A stretch of 64,000 bases of DNA from Mesorhizobium sp. BR1-1-16. Its GTDB lineage: Bacteria; Pseudomonadota; Alphaproteobacteria; Rhizobiales; Kaistiaceae. Both the position numbers and the translations under genes were made by a program. Location: NCBI RefSeq assembly GCF_020165495.1, contig NZ_JAIUIE010000004.1:124001-188000 (forward strand). Reading direction: 5' to 3'. The notes under the pieces are model-generated. The model was not told the DNA's origin. It saw only the letters and a list, made by a program, of their open reading frames with translations, and did no database searches. Positions 16,439-26,129 of this stretch are shown here, in pieces (positions within the stretch are counted from its first letter, which is position 1; every line of letters starts with the position of its first letter).

Positions 16439-17227
16439 ATGAAGGCCAAGTATGATTTCTCGGGCAAGTCCGCGCTGGTCATCGGCGGCACGACCGGTAT
16501 CGGCCGCGCCGCCGCGCTTGCTTTCGCAGAGGCCGGCGCCAATCTCTTCGTCGCCGGTCTCGGCGCTGCCGAAGGCCAGGATCTGAAGGACGAGATCAAC
16601 AAGCGGTTCCCGGCGGTCGCCATCGAATTCGCCGAGGTCGATGTGCGCAGCGAGGATGGCGTGCGCTCGCTGCATGAGGCGGCTTACAAGCGCTTCGGCC
16701 GCATCGACACGGCATTCAACAATGCTGGCGTGCCGGGCAAGACAGCGCCGATCCACGAGCTCAGCCAGGCCGATTATGACCTGATCATGGACGTGAACCT
16801 GCGCGGTATCTTCTTCGGCATGAAGCATCAGATCCCGCACATGCTGGAGCAGGGTGGCGGAACGATCGTCAACACCTCCTCGCTGTTCGGCGTGATGGGC
16901 TACGCCACCACGGCGACCTATTGCGCCAGCAAATGGGGCGTGATCGGCCTCACGAATTCGGCGGCGCTGGAGGTGGCGAAGAAGAATATCCGCATCAATG
17001 CGATCGCGCCGGGCTCGACGATGACGCCGCTGCTGACCCGGATGTTCGGCGGCGAACAGGAAGCGAAGGATACGGTATTGCCGTTTCTGCCGATGGGGCG
17101 CATTGCCGATCCTTCCGAGATCGCGCGTCTCGTCCTCTTTCTGGCATCGGATGAATCCTCCTTCATCACCGGTCAGGCGATCGTCATCGACGGTGGCGGC
17201 TTCGTCGCCGGTGCTGACAAGATCTGA
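16439..17227 (+). CDS. SDR family NAD(P)-dependent oxidoreductase
   Basis: 262 aa classical short-chain dehydrogenase. Cofactor loop GGTTGIGRA near residues 16-24, NNAG near 95-98, catalytic serine in NTSSLFG and YCASK near 161-165, and the C-terminal DGGGFVAG. It oxidises a sugar or polyol imported by the preceding ABC system, or reduces the matching ketone; the substrate is not visible. GGAGAGATAC lies before the ATG at 16439. It closes the first transporter-SDR module; the second module at 17792-22928 ends with two related but different SDRs. Confidence 0.93.
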   Translation: MKAKYDFSGKSALVIGGTTGIGRAAALAFAEAGANLFVAGLGAAEGQDLKDEINKRFPAVAIEFAEVDVRSEDGVRSLHEAAYKRFGRIDTAFNNAGVPGKTAPIHELSQADYDLIMDVNLRGIFFGMKHQIPHMLEQGGGTIVNTSSLFGVMGYATTATYCASKWGVIGLTNSAALEVAKKNIRINAIAPGSTMTPLLTRMFGGEQEAKDTVLPFLPMGRIADPSEIARLVLFLASDESSFITGQAIVIDGGGFVAGADKI

Positions 17228-17294
17228 AGACGCTGCCGTCCATCGACCAAGCGGCACGCCCGGACCGACCATGACCGGCCGCATGCAGACTCTC

Positions 17295-17323
17295 CCGGCG
17301 CGGCAAGGAACCTGCCGGGCCGG
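17295..17323 (+). terminator. Possible terminator hairpin of the first sugar module
   Basis: CCGGC-G-CGGCA...TGCCG-G-GCCGG forms an imperfect stem 68 nt after the SDR stop. There is no T run, so termination would be inefficient or Rho-assisted. Confidence 0.35.
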
Positions 17324-17368
17324 CGTCGCGCTGCGATGGCGCCGTCGGACCTGGCGCGCCGGCTGACG

Positions 17369-17379
17369 ATAGCTGTTAT
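17369..17379. promoter_or_regulatory. Exact copy of the ATAGCWGTTAT element ahead of the second sugar module
   Basis: ATAGCTGTTAT, 413 bp upstream of the next coding start. The flanks GATAG...GTTATGAC resemble those at 8897-8910. Confidence 0.5.
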
Positions 17380-17791
17380 GACGCTGGCCGGGTGACTGCA
17401 GACTTGCGGAAGGGTCCGAAGGTTCCCTAGTTTCATGCCTGAGTGGTGGAGGAGAAGAACAGTTATTTGGGGGGAATCCAGGCAGGCAATCCGTCCTTGC
17501 TTGACGAAGGGCCAAGACCTTTCGTCTCGTGGATGCGGCTGTCTCATTCGGATGATGGTTGCGTCTAGTATACTTGCTCTCTGAGCGAGCATCGACGCCC
17601 GATCATTCGAGAACCCGCGGCGCCTGGATCGCGATCCTCTCTTTCCCTATCCGAGAATTTCTGATCTTGGCGGGCCCTCCCTCGGCCTTTCCAAGAAAGG
17701 CTTATGTCGTCCGTATAAATAACGTTTCGGCATAAGAGACAAAGCAGAACAACGAAGAATAATTCGGGACGAATCCAGCAAGGAGCGGAAT

Positions 17792-18820
17792 ATGGGACTG
17801 GTTAATATGTACAATCGACGTCGGGTTCTCGCGATGCCTGTGGGCGCCGCGATTCTGGCGGCCGGAATGCTGGTTGGCAGCGGCATCGTCGCCAATGCCG
17901 ACGATGCTAAGCCGATCACCATTGGATATTCGACCTACACGGTCGAGAACCCAGCCTTTGCCGGCATCATCCAGGGGATGAAGTCGCAGGCGGAGAAGTT
18001 TGGCTACAAGTTCCTGATCGCCAATTCCAACAACAGTGCCAGCCAGCAGATCGCGGACATCGAGAGCCTGATCAGCCAGGGCGCGAACTATGTCATCGTC
18101 ACGCCCGCCGATGGCGCTGCCGTCACCCCGGCCGTCAAGCATGCCGATGACGCCGGCGTTCCGGTGATCGCGATTGCCGACCATGTGGTCGCCCCCGTCA
18201 CCGCCACCTACAGCATGGACCACGTTGAAGGCGGCAAGCTCGCCGGCGAAGAGGTGGTCAAATATCTGACCAAGAAATACGGCTCGCCGAAGGGCAATGT
18301 CGTCAACATCCAGGGCATCGCGGGCATCGTGGCAACGGCCCAGCGTGACCAGGGCTTCGTGGACGTCCTGTCGAAATACCCCGACATCAAGATCGTCGCC
18401 AGCGCCGATGGCGGCTTCAACACCGACAAGGCCAACGAGGTGATGACGGCGATCCTTCAGGCACAGCCCGAGATCGACGCCGTCTATGGCGCGAATGACG
18501 CCGAGACCTATGGCGTCATCACGGCCATCAAGGCAGCCGGCCGCTTCCAGCCCGTGGGTCAGCCGGATCATATCTACACGATCGGCATCGACGGTTCGGC
18601 TCCGGGCATCAACGGCATCCGGAACGGCTCGCAGGACGCGACGGTCAGCCAGCAGTTCATCAAGATGGGCATCATGATGATGGACAACATCCACGCCAAG
18701 GAGACGGGTGCGGCCAAGGACATCCCATCAGTTGTTTGGCCGCTGATGGTCATCACCGCCGACAACATCAACTCGGATGAAGTCAAGACCTATGGCATTT
18801 GGGCCGACGACGTAAAGTGA
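17792..18820 (+). CDS. Sugar ABC transporter substrate-binding protein (second module)
   Basis: 342 aa. A positively charged start (NMYNRRRVLAMP) is followed by a hydrophobic stretch and GIVANADDAK, an export signal. The mature chain ITIGYSTYTVENPAFAGIIQGMK with later YVIVTPADGAAVTPAVK and NTDKANEVMTAILQAQPEIDAVYGANDAETYG is the ribose-type Peripla_BP_4 fold. Although it occupies the same operon position as the binding protein at 12825, the two are clearly divergent in sequence, so the two importers probably have different ligands. GGAGCGGAAT lies before the ATG. Its end overlaps the ATPase start by 4 bp (GTGA), so there is no intercistronic hairpin here. Confidence 0.92.
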   Translation: MGLVNMYNRRRVLAMPVGAAILAAGMLVGSGIVANADDAKPITIGYSTYTVENPAFAGIIQGMKSQAEKFGYKFLIANSNNSASQQIADIESLISQGANYVIVTPADGAAVTPAVKHADDAGVPVIAIADHVVAPVTATYSMDHVEGGKLAGEEVVKYLTKKYGSPKGNVVNIQGIAGIVATAQRDQGFVDVLSKYPDIKIVASADGGFNTDKANEVMTAILQAQPEIDAVYGANDAETYGVITAIKAAGRFQPVGQPDHIYTIGIDGSAPGINGIRNGSQDATVSQQFIKMGIMMMDNIHAKETGAAKDIPSVVWPLMVITADNINSDEVKTYGIWADDVK

Positions 18821-20304
18821 CCAAGCAGTCCGCCCTGGTTGAGCTGACCAACGTCAGCAAGCGATACCCTGGTGTCGTCGCTCTCGACGACGTCACCTTG
18901 GCCTTCAGGGCGGGCACCGTAACGGCACTTGCCGGCGAAAATGGCGCCGGCAAGTCCACCCTCATCAAGATCCTGTCGGGTGCGGTCGAAGCCGACAGCG
19001 GTGTCGTCACCATCGGCGGTGCACCGCTGCCGCGGACGCCGGGCGAGGTGATCGAGAGCGGCATCAGCACGATCTACCAGGAGCTGACCGACATCTCCGA
19101 GATGAGCGTGCTCGACAATGTGTTGCTGGCACGGCATTCGCTGCGCTGGGGCGTGCTCAACCGGAAAGCCAACCGCCGGCAGGCGACCGCGGCGCTGGAT
19201 CGGGTCGGCCTCGCCGGGCTCGATCTCGGTCGCACGGTCAGTTCGCTGTCGCCCGCGCAGCGCCAGCAGCTCGAGATCGCGCGCTGCCTCGCCCGCAACG
19301 CGCGCGTCCTGATCTTCGACGAGCCGACCTCCTCCCTCCCGGAGGGCGAGGTCGAGGCGCTGCTGCAAACCATCAAGCAGCTTCGCCGCGAAGGTTTGGC
19401 CATCATCTATATCAGCCATCACCTCGAGGAGCTGTTCGCGATCGCCGACGACATCGTCGTGATGCGCGACGGCGCTGTTGTCGACCAGAGACCGGTCAAT
19501 GCGTGGACGCAGCCCGAACTCGTGCGGGCGATGCTGGCTCGCGATCTGAAGAATGCCTATCCCTGGGTCGAGCGGTCGCTCGGCCCGGTTCTGCTTGGGG
19601 TCAAGGATCTGGTCGCGCCTGGCGTGCGGTCATCGAGCCTTTCCGCGCGCGCCAGCGAGATCGTCGGGCTGGTCGGGCTCGATGGAGCCGGTCGCACCGA
19701 ACTGATGAAGGCGATCGCGGGCGCGACGCGGCCGAGCGAAGGCAGCATCTCCCTGGCCGGGGCGCCGGTACGGCTCGGCAGCCTTGCTCATGCGCGCCAG
19801 CTCGGCATCGTCTATGCGCCCGAGGACCGCAAGGCCGAAGGCCTGATCCTCGACGCACCGATCCGGGACAATGTCGTCCTCGGACTCTATTCGCTCGTGG
19901 CGCGGCTCGGCATCGTGCGCTCCCGCCGTCTCGGCGCGTTTGCGCGCGATGCCGTGCGCGACTATGGCGTGAAGGCGTCGTCGATCCGGCAGGTGGTCGG
20001 CGGGCTTTCGGGTGGAAACCAGCAGAAGGTGATTCTGGCCCGGGTTGCCGAAGGCGGACCGCGGGTCATCATGTTCGACGATCCGACACGCGGCGTCGAC
20101 GTGGGGGCCAAGTCAAGCATCTACGAACAGGTGATCCGCCTAGCGCAGCGCGGCGCCACCGTGCTGCTGACGAGTTCCGATACGGACGAAGTCCTGGCAA
20201 TGAGCGATCGCGTCTATGTGCTTCGGGCCGGGCGGATCGTGGATGAGGTGCAGCGCGCCGATTTCAATCGCGAGCGCATTCTGACATCCGCGTCGCTGGG
20301 CTGA
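18817..20304 (+). CDS. Sugar ABC transporter double ATPase (second module)
   Basis: 495 aa from a GTG at 18817 inside a GTGA overlap. First domain: Walker A GENGAGKST (near residue 42), signature LSPAQRQQLEIAR, Walker B VLIFDEPTSS. Second domain: degenerate Walker A GLDGAGRTE, signature GLSGGNQQKV and Walker B VIMFDDPTRGVD. In the second site the catalytic glutamate after Walker B is aspartate (DDP in place of DEP), a conservative change that may slow hydrolysis there. It powers the importer of the binding protein at 17792 with the permease at 20327. Confidence 0.93.
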   Translation: MTKQSALVELTNVSKRYPGVVALDDVTLAFRAGTVTALAGENGAGKSTLIKILSGAVEADSGVVTIGGAPLPRTPGEVIESGISTIYQELTDISEMSVLDNVLLARHSLRWGVLNRKANRRQATAALDRVGLAGLDLGRTVSSLSPAQRQQLEIARCLARNARVLIFDEPTSSLPEGEVEALLQTIKQLRREGLAIIYISHHLEELFAIADDIVVMRDGAVVDQRPVNAWTQPELVRAMLARDLKNAYPWVERSLGPVLLGVKDLVAPGVRSSSLSARASEIVGLVGLDGAGRTELMKAIAGATRPSEGSISLAGAPVRLGSLAHARQLGIVYAPEDRKAEGLILDAPIRDNVVLGLYSLVARLGIVRSRRLGAFARDAVRDYGVKASSIRQVVGGLSGGNQQKVILARVAEGGPRVIMFDDPTRGVDVGAKSSIYEQVIRLAQRGATVLLTSSDTDEVLAMSDRVYVLRAGRIVDEVQRADFNRERILTSASLG

Positions 20305-20326
20305 AGAACAAGGGAGGGAAGCAGAC

Positions 20327-21376
20327 ATGAAGCAGACGTCGACGATAGCAGCCGGAGGTCGCGAGGACGCCTTGATGTCGGCCGCCCCCCGTGAGCGCCT
20401 GACCGCCGGCGGTGTTGTCGGACGGCTCCTCGGCAACACGACTAGCGCCATCGCCGTCGTCCTGCTGATCATCTGCGTGGTGCTGACGCTCCTCTCGGAC
20501 CGCTTCCTCACGCCGCAGAATATCTATGCGATTCTCGCCCAGTCGGCCGTGGTCGGCGTTGCCGCGGTCGGCGGCACGTTCGTCATCATCACGGGCGGCA
20601 TCGATCTTTCCGTCGGCGCCGCCATCGGCCTTGCCGGCATGATCGGCGCCCTCGTCATTCAGGCGGGCTATGGCGCCGAGGTGGGCATCATCGTCATGCT
20701 GGCCGTCGGCATGCTCGTCGGCGTGGTGAACGGGCTTTCCGTGTCGATGCTCCGTTTGGCCCCTTTCATCGTGACGCTGGCCACCATGGGCATGGCGCAG
20801 GGCCTCACCCTCGAATCGAGCACAGGCAAGAGCGTCTACGATCTGCCGCACGCCATCACCTTCTTCGGCGGTGACCGTATATTCGGGGGCCTGCCGGTGT
20901 CGGTGATCGTGACCGTGATCATCTTCATCATCGGCCAGTTCCTTCTGACCGGCACCTCGTTCGGCAAGAGCGTGTTCGCAGTCGGCGGCAACCGCGAGGC
21001 GGCGCGTCTCGCGGGCATCGACGTCAACCGCGTTCTGCTCATCGTCTATCTGCTGGCAGGCCTTTGCGCAGGCATCGCGGCGATCCTCACGGTCGGCCGC
21101 ATTGGCGCCGCGACGCCGACGAGCGGCGCCGGTGTCGAGCTTCGCGTCATCGCGGCCATCGTCATCGGCGGCACCAGCCTGTTCGGCGGCAAGGGCAGCC
21201 TTTGGGGAACGCTGGTTGGCGTTCTGCTGATCGGCGTTATCAACAACGGCTTGACGCTGCTCAATGTCGATCCGTTCCTCGTGCAGTTCATGCAAAGCGC
21301 CCTGATTTTTGCTGCGGTGCTGTTCGACGCGGTCAACACGCGCCGCCTTGCACGCAACAGGATGCGTCGGACCTAG
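20327..21376 (+). CDS. Sugar ABC transporter permease (second module)
   Basis: 349 aa RbsC-type permease. The hallmark GGTFVIITGGIDLSVGAAIGLAG (about 82-104) and coupling region GKSVFAVGGNREAARLAGID are present, within about eight to ten helices. A soluble N-terminus of about 40 residues precedes the first helix. The start ATG at 20327 is preceded by AAGGGAGGG. The gene follows the ATPase by 22 bp and precedes the tandem SDR pair. Confidence 0.93.
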   Translation: MKQTSTIAAGGREDALMSAAPRERLTAGGVVGRLLGNTTSAIAVVLLIICVVLTLLSDRFLTPQNIYAILAQSAVVGVAAVGGTFVIITGGIDLSVGAAIGLAGMIGALVIQAGYGAEVGIIVMLAVGMLVGVVNGLSVSMLRLAPFIVTLATMGMAQGLTLESSTGKSVYDLPHAITFFGGDRIFGGLPVSVIVTVIIFIIGQFLLTGTSFGKSVFAVGGNREAARLAGIDVNRVLLIVYLLAGLCAGIAAILTVGRIGAATPTSGAGVELRVIAAIVIGGTSLFGGKGSLWGTLVGVLLIGVINNGLTLLNVDPFLVQFMQSALIFAAVLFDAVNTRRLARNRMRRT

Positions 21377-21450
21377 ACGGCATCCTGAAACAGCCACAAG
21401 CCGCAAGCGCGGCAAACGAACAAGCCTGGATATCGAAAGGAAGAAACGTC

Positions 21451-22176
21451 ATGGATCGCCTGAAGGACAAGGTTGCCCTCATCACCGGCGCCGCGCGTGG
21501 CCAGGGCCGCGAGATGGCCGAGCTGTTCATGAGGGAAGGCGCCAAGGCCGTCATTTCGGCCGATGTGCTCGACGCGGCAGACGCCGATGAAAGCCAGGTC
21601 ACCTTCGTCAAGATGGATGTGACCAAGAAAGACCAGTGGAAGGCCGTCATCGACGATATCGTTGCCCAGCACGGCAAGATCGACATCCTGATCAACAATG
21701 CCGCGATCTGCCTGTATGAGCCGATCCTCGAGACGACCGACGAGATTTATGACCGCGTCCTCGACATCGACCTGAAGAGCATCTTCCTCGGCATGCGCGA
21801 GGTGCTGCCGCATATGATCAAGCGCAAGCAGGGCTCGATCATCAACGTGTCCTCGATCTGGGGCCTTGCCGGCGTGCCGAACTCCTACGCCTATCAGGCG
21901 GCCAAGGGCGCCATCCTCAATGTCAGCAAGAATGTCGCCGCCACGCATGGCGAGGATGGCATTCGCTGCAATTCGCTGCATCCGGGCTACATCCTGTCGC
22001 CGATGAACGAGCATCAGGCACCCGAGATCAATGCGGCGCTGATTGCCGGCACGGTGCTGAAGCGCCCCGGCAAGGCGATCGAGACCGCCTATGCCGCGCT
22101 GTTCCTGGCGAGCGATGAGTCGAGCTACGTCACCGGCACCTCGCTGGTCGTCGATGGCGGCTATCTGGCGCCCTAG
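21451..22176 (+). CDS. SDR family oxidoreductase, tandem copy 1
   Basis: 241 aa classical SDR: TGAARGQGRE cofactor loop (12-21), NNAA (near 86-89), catalytic serine in NVSSIWG and YQAAK (about 152-156), DGGYLAP at the C-terminus. The third glycine of the usual TGxxxGIG loop is preceded by Q instead of I. It is a close paralogue of the next gene, with the same length and the same ending, so the pair arose by tandem duplication. Acts probably on the sugar-derived substrate of the importer in the same operon. Confidence 0.93.
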   Translation: MDRLKDKVALITGAARGQGREMAELFMREGAKAVISADVLDAADADESQVTFVKMDVTKKDQWKAVIDDIVAQHGKIDILINNAAICLYEPILETTDEIYDRVLDIDLKSIFLGMREVLPHMIKRKQGSIINVSSIWGLAGVPNSYAYQAAKGAILNVSKNVAATHGEDGIRCNSLHPGYILSPMNEHQAPEINAALIAGTVLKRPGKAIETAYAALFLASDESSYVTGTSLVVDGGYLAP

Positions 22177-22202
22177 GCCGGAACGGACAGGAGAAGGTAC
22201 CT

Positions 22203-22928
22203 ATGGTCGACAGGCTCAAGGGTAAGGTCGCGCTGGTTACCGGCGCGGCTCGCGGCATCGGGCGGGCGACGGCGGAGCTTTTCGCCCTCGAAGGCGCCAC
22301 CGTGATCTCGGGGGATGTTCTGGAGGCGGAGGATGCCGGATCGAGCCCGGTGGAATTCCTGCCTCTCGACGTCACCAGCCGCGAAGGGTGGAAGCAGATC
22401 GTCGACGGGATCGTTGCCCGGCATGGCAAGATCGATATCCTCATGAACAATGCCGCGGTCTGCTATTACGAGCCGATCCTGGAGACGACCGACGAGCTCT
22501 GGGACAAGGTCCTCGACATCGACCTGAAGAGCATCTTCTACGGCATGCGCGAGACGCTGCCGCACATGATCAGCCGCAAGCAGGGCTCGATCATCAACGT
22601 CGCCTCGATCTGGGGTCTCGCCGGTGTCCCGAGCGCTCACGCCTATCAGGCGGCGAAGGGCGCGATCCTGAACGTCTCGAAAAACGTCGCGGCAACGCAT
22701 GGTCAGGACGGGATCCGCTGCAACTCGCTGCATCCGGGCTACATCGTCACGCCGATGAACAAGGACCAGGGACCGGTGATCGAGGCAGCACTGATCGAAG
22801 GCAGCCTTCTCAAGCGGGCCGGCCAGCCGATGGAGATCGCCTATGCGGCTCTGTTCCTGGCGAGCGATGAGGCAAGCTACATAACCGGCACGTCGCTGGT
22901 GGTCGACGGTGGCTATCTCGCCCCTTAG
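22203..22928 (+). CDS. SDR family oxidoreductase, tandem copy 2
   Basis: 241 aa. Cofactor loop TGAARGIGRA (12-21), NNAA, catalytic serine in NVASIWG, YQAAK and DGGYLAP; long stretches such as LETTDELWDKVLDIDLKSIF differ from copy 1 by only a few residues. The Rossmann acidic residue after beta-2 is in a shifted context (VISGDVLEAEDA versus VISADVLDAADA), so cofactor choice is probably the same. Keeping both copies suggests different substrates or stereospecificity (for instance two hydroxyls of one sugar). The operon ends at the 22984-23012 hairpin. Confidence 0.93.
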   Translation: MVDRLKGKVALVTGAARGIGRATAELFALEGATVISGDVLEAEDAGSSPVEFLPLDVTSREGWKQIVDGIVARHGKIDILMNNAAVCYYEPILETTDELWDKVLDIDLKSIFYGMRETLPHMISRKQGSIINVASIWGLAGVPSAHAYQAAKGAILNVSKNVAATHGQDGIRCNSLHPGYIVTPMNKDQGPVIEAALIEGSLLKRAGQPMEIAYAALFLASDEASYITGTSLVVDGGYLAP

Positions 22929-22983
22929 GGCGAAACGCAGTTCGCAAACCGGCGGTCATCCGCCCGACGCCGAGTGCCACAGG

Positions 22984-23012
22984 ATCACCAGCGCCGACGC
23001 GGCGCTGGTGAT
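22984..23012. terminator. Terminator hairpin after the second sugar module
   Basis: ATCACCAGCGCC pairs perfectly over 12 bp with GGCGCTGGTGAT around GACGC, followed by TATCGTTT. It stands between converging genes (SDR and superoxide dismutase) and can serve both. Confidence 0.85.
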
Positions 23013-23062
23013 TATCGTTTACGTTCGGGCTTTCGGGGACCGATCGAAGCCTTTTGGGACCC

Positions 23063-23665
23063 TCAGCCGAGATTGGCTTCCGCAAACTCGTAATTGGCGA
23101 GCGTATCAAGGAAGTTGACGACATAATCCGGACGCCGATTGCGGAAATCGACGTAGTAGCTGTGCTCCCACACATCGAGACCGAGGAGCGGCTTTCCCTC
23201 GCCCGTGGCGAGCGGGTTTGAGCCATTCGCGGTCTTGGTGGTCTTCAGCTTGCCGTCATGACCGAGGATCAGCCAAGCCCAGCCGGATCCGAACTGCGTC
23301 GTCGCCGCCGTCTTGAACGCATCCTTGAAGGCGCTGACCGAGCCAAAATCTTCAACGAGCTTGGCTTCGAGCCGGCCGGGAACGGTGCCGCCGGTGGGCG
23401 ACAGGGCGTTCCAGAAATGGATGTGATTCCAGTGCTGGCCCGCATTGTTGAAGACGGGCGCGAGATCCGGCTTGTCCTTGACGGCGGCGATGATCTCTTC
23501 CAGCGAAAGGCCCTGCAGCGCCGCGTTCTTGTCGACGAAGCCGTTGAGGGCCGTCACATAGGCCTGATGATGCTTGTCGTGGTGCAGCTCAAGGGTTTCC
23601 TGGCTCATCCCGCGCCCGGCAAGGGCTGAAGCGGCAAACGGCAAGGCAGGCAATTCAAACGCCAT
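23063..23665 (-). CDS. sodB: Superoxide dismutase, Fe (or cambialistic) type
   Basis: 200 aa, the standard size. It converts superoxide to oxygen and hydrogen peroxide. Metal ligands fit H28 (LHHDKHHQAYV), H81 (QHWNHIHFW), D164 and H168 (DVWEHSYY). Q77 lies at the FeSOD position of the outer-sphere glutamine (AAQ-type, not the GGH of MnSOD), favouring iron. The start at 23665 gives MAFELPALPF, typical of the family; 31 upstream in-frame codons extend into the operator and are rejected. There is no signal peptide, so it is cytosolic. It is divergent from a cysteine-containing HTH regulator with 86 bp between starts. Confidence 0.96.
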   Translation of the reverse strand: MAFELPALPFAASALAGRGMSQETLELHHDKHHQAYVTALNGFVDKNAALQGLSLEEIIAAVKDKPDLAPVFNNAGQHWNHIHFWNALSPTGGTVPGRLEAKLVEDFGSVSAFKDAFKTAATTQFGSGWAWLILGHDGKLKTTKTANGSNPLATGEGKPLLGLDVWEHSYYVDFRNRRPDYVVNFLDTLANYEFAEANLG

Positions 23666-23712
23666 GATGGATCTCCTCAAAGGGTCGCGCTTGCATTCGA
23701 CAGGCGCGCCGT

Positions 23713-23738
23713 TTATTCCAAGCATGTCCTTTGAATAA
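23713..23738. promoter_or_regulatory. Inverted repeat between sodB and its divergent regulator
   Basis: TTATTC (23713-23718) and GAATAA (23733-23738) are exact inverses with partial symmetry inside (CAAG / CTTTG). It lies mid-way between the divergent starts, where an autoregulating repressor or activator would bind. Confidence 0.5.
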
Positions 23739-23751
23739 CACGCCCGTGGAT

Positions 23752-24429
23752 ATGTCAAGTTCCGACTTGGAAAATAGCGCCTGGTCGCCTCGCAGCCCGG
23801 CGGAGCGCATCTTGATGGCGCTGAAGATGCATGGCCCGCTCACCGCCGCCGTGCTGGGTCAGCAGCTTGGAACGACCGGCGAAGCGGCGCGACAGCAGCT
23901 GTTGCGCCTATCGGAGGCCGGACTCGTATCGGCAACCAGCCTTCCATCCGGCGTCGGCCGACCGACCCAACGGTGGCAACTGACCGAGCGGGCGCAGAGC
24001 CGCTTCCCCGACACGCATGCCGCGCTGACCGTGCAGCTGCTCGAGATCATCCGCGACAGCCTTGGCGAGACTGCCCTCGACGCCGTCATATCGCGTCGTG
24101 AGGACGAGACGCGCCTGGCCTATGCGGCGGCGATGGAAGGGCGGCTCTCGCTTCGCGACCGCGTCGCCATGCTGGCCGATCTTCGGTCGGCCGAGGGCTA
24201 TATGGCGGATTGGCGCGAAGAGGTGGATGGCTCGATCGTCCTCATCGAGAACCATTGTCCGATCTGCGCTGCGGCCGCATCCTGCCAAGGGCTCTGCCGG
24301 GCGGAATTGCAGGTTTTCAGGTCCGTTCTGGGGCAGGAGACCACCGTGGAACGCACGGAGCACATCGTCGCCGGCGGCCGACGCTGCACCTATGTCGTGC
24401 GTCCGGTTGAGGACGAAACGCCTCGGTAG
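23752..24429 (+). CDS. HTH transcriptional regulator with a four-cysteine C-terminal motif (SufR-like)
   Basis: 225 aa. A winged helix occupies about residues 16-85 (ILMALKMHGPLTAAVLGQQLG, then GEAARQQLLRLSEAGLV), and the C-terminal half ends in HCPIC-x5-C-x3-C (C169, C172, C178, C182), the arrangement used by SufR-like and related regulators to hold an iron-sulfur cluster. It is divergent from superoxide dismutase, so control of sodB by cluster state or oxidative stress is the natural reading (inference). The ATG at 23752 is preferred over upstream TTG (23731) and GTG codons because it starts beyond the inverted repeat at 23713-23738. No ortholog-level name is claimed. Confidence 0.82.
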   Translation: MSSSDLENSAWSPRSPAERILMALKMHGPLTAAVLGQQLGTTGEAARQQLLRLSEAGLVSATSLPSGVGRPTQRWQLTERAQSRFPDTHAALTVQLLEIIRDSLGETALDAVISRREDETRLAYAAAMEGRLSLRDRVAMLADLRSAEGYMADWREEVDGSIVLIENHCPICAAAASCQGLCRAELQVFRSVLGQETTVERTEHIVAGGRRCTYVVRPVEDETPR

Positions 24430-24470
24430 TTTCCGCACGCATGAGCTTCGGCGGTGCGGCGACAAGCTGT

Positions 24471-26121
<1,651 letters not shown>

Positions 26122-26129
<8 letters not shown>

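Larger units (their letters stand above)
17228..17791. other. Intergenic regulatory region between the two sugar modules
   Basis: 564 bp with no gene I can support. It contains a GC hairpin (17295-17323), an exact ATAGCWGTTAT element (17369-17379), a small palindrome AGTATACT near 17568-17575, a perfect 6-3-6 repeat CCTTTC-CAA-GAAAGG (17686-17700), and CTTATG/CATAAG inverted arms (17701-17706, 17731-17736) flanking an AT-rich TATAAAT that may be a -10 box for the second module. Confidence 0.5.

Noticed and set aside
15302-17515. A 737-codon minus-strand frame over permease and SDR genes
   Set aside because: Antisense shadow; no family pattern.
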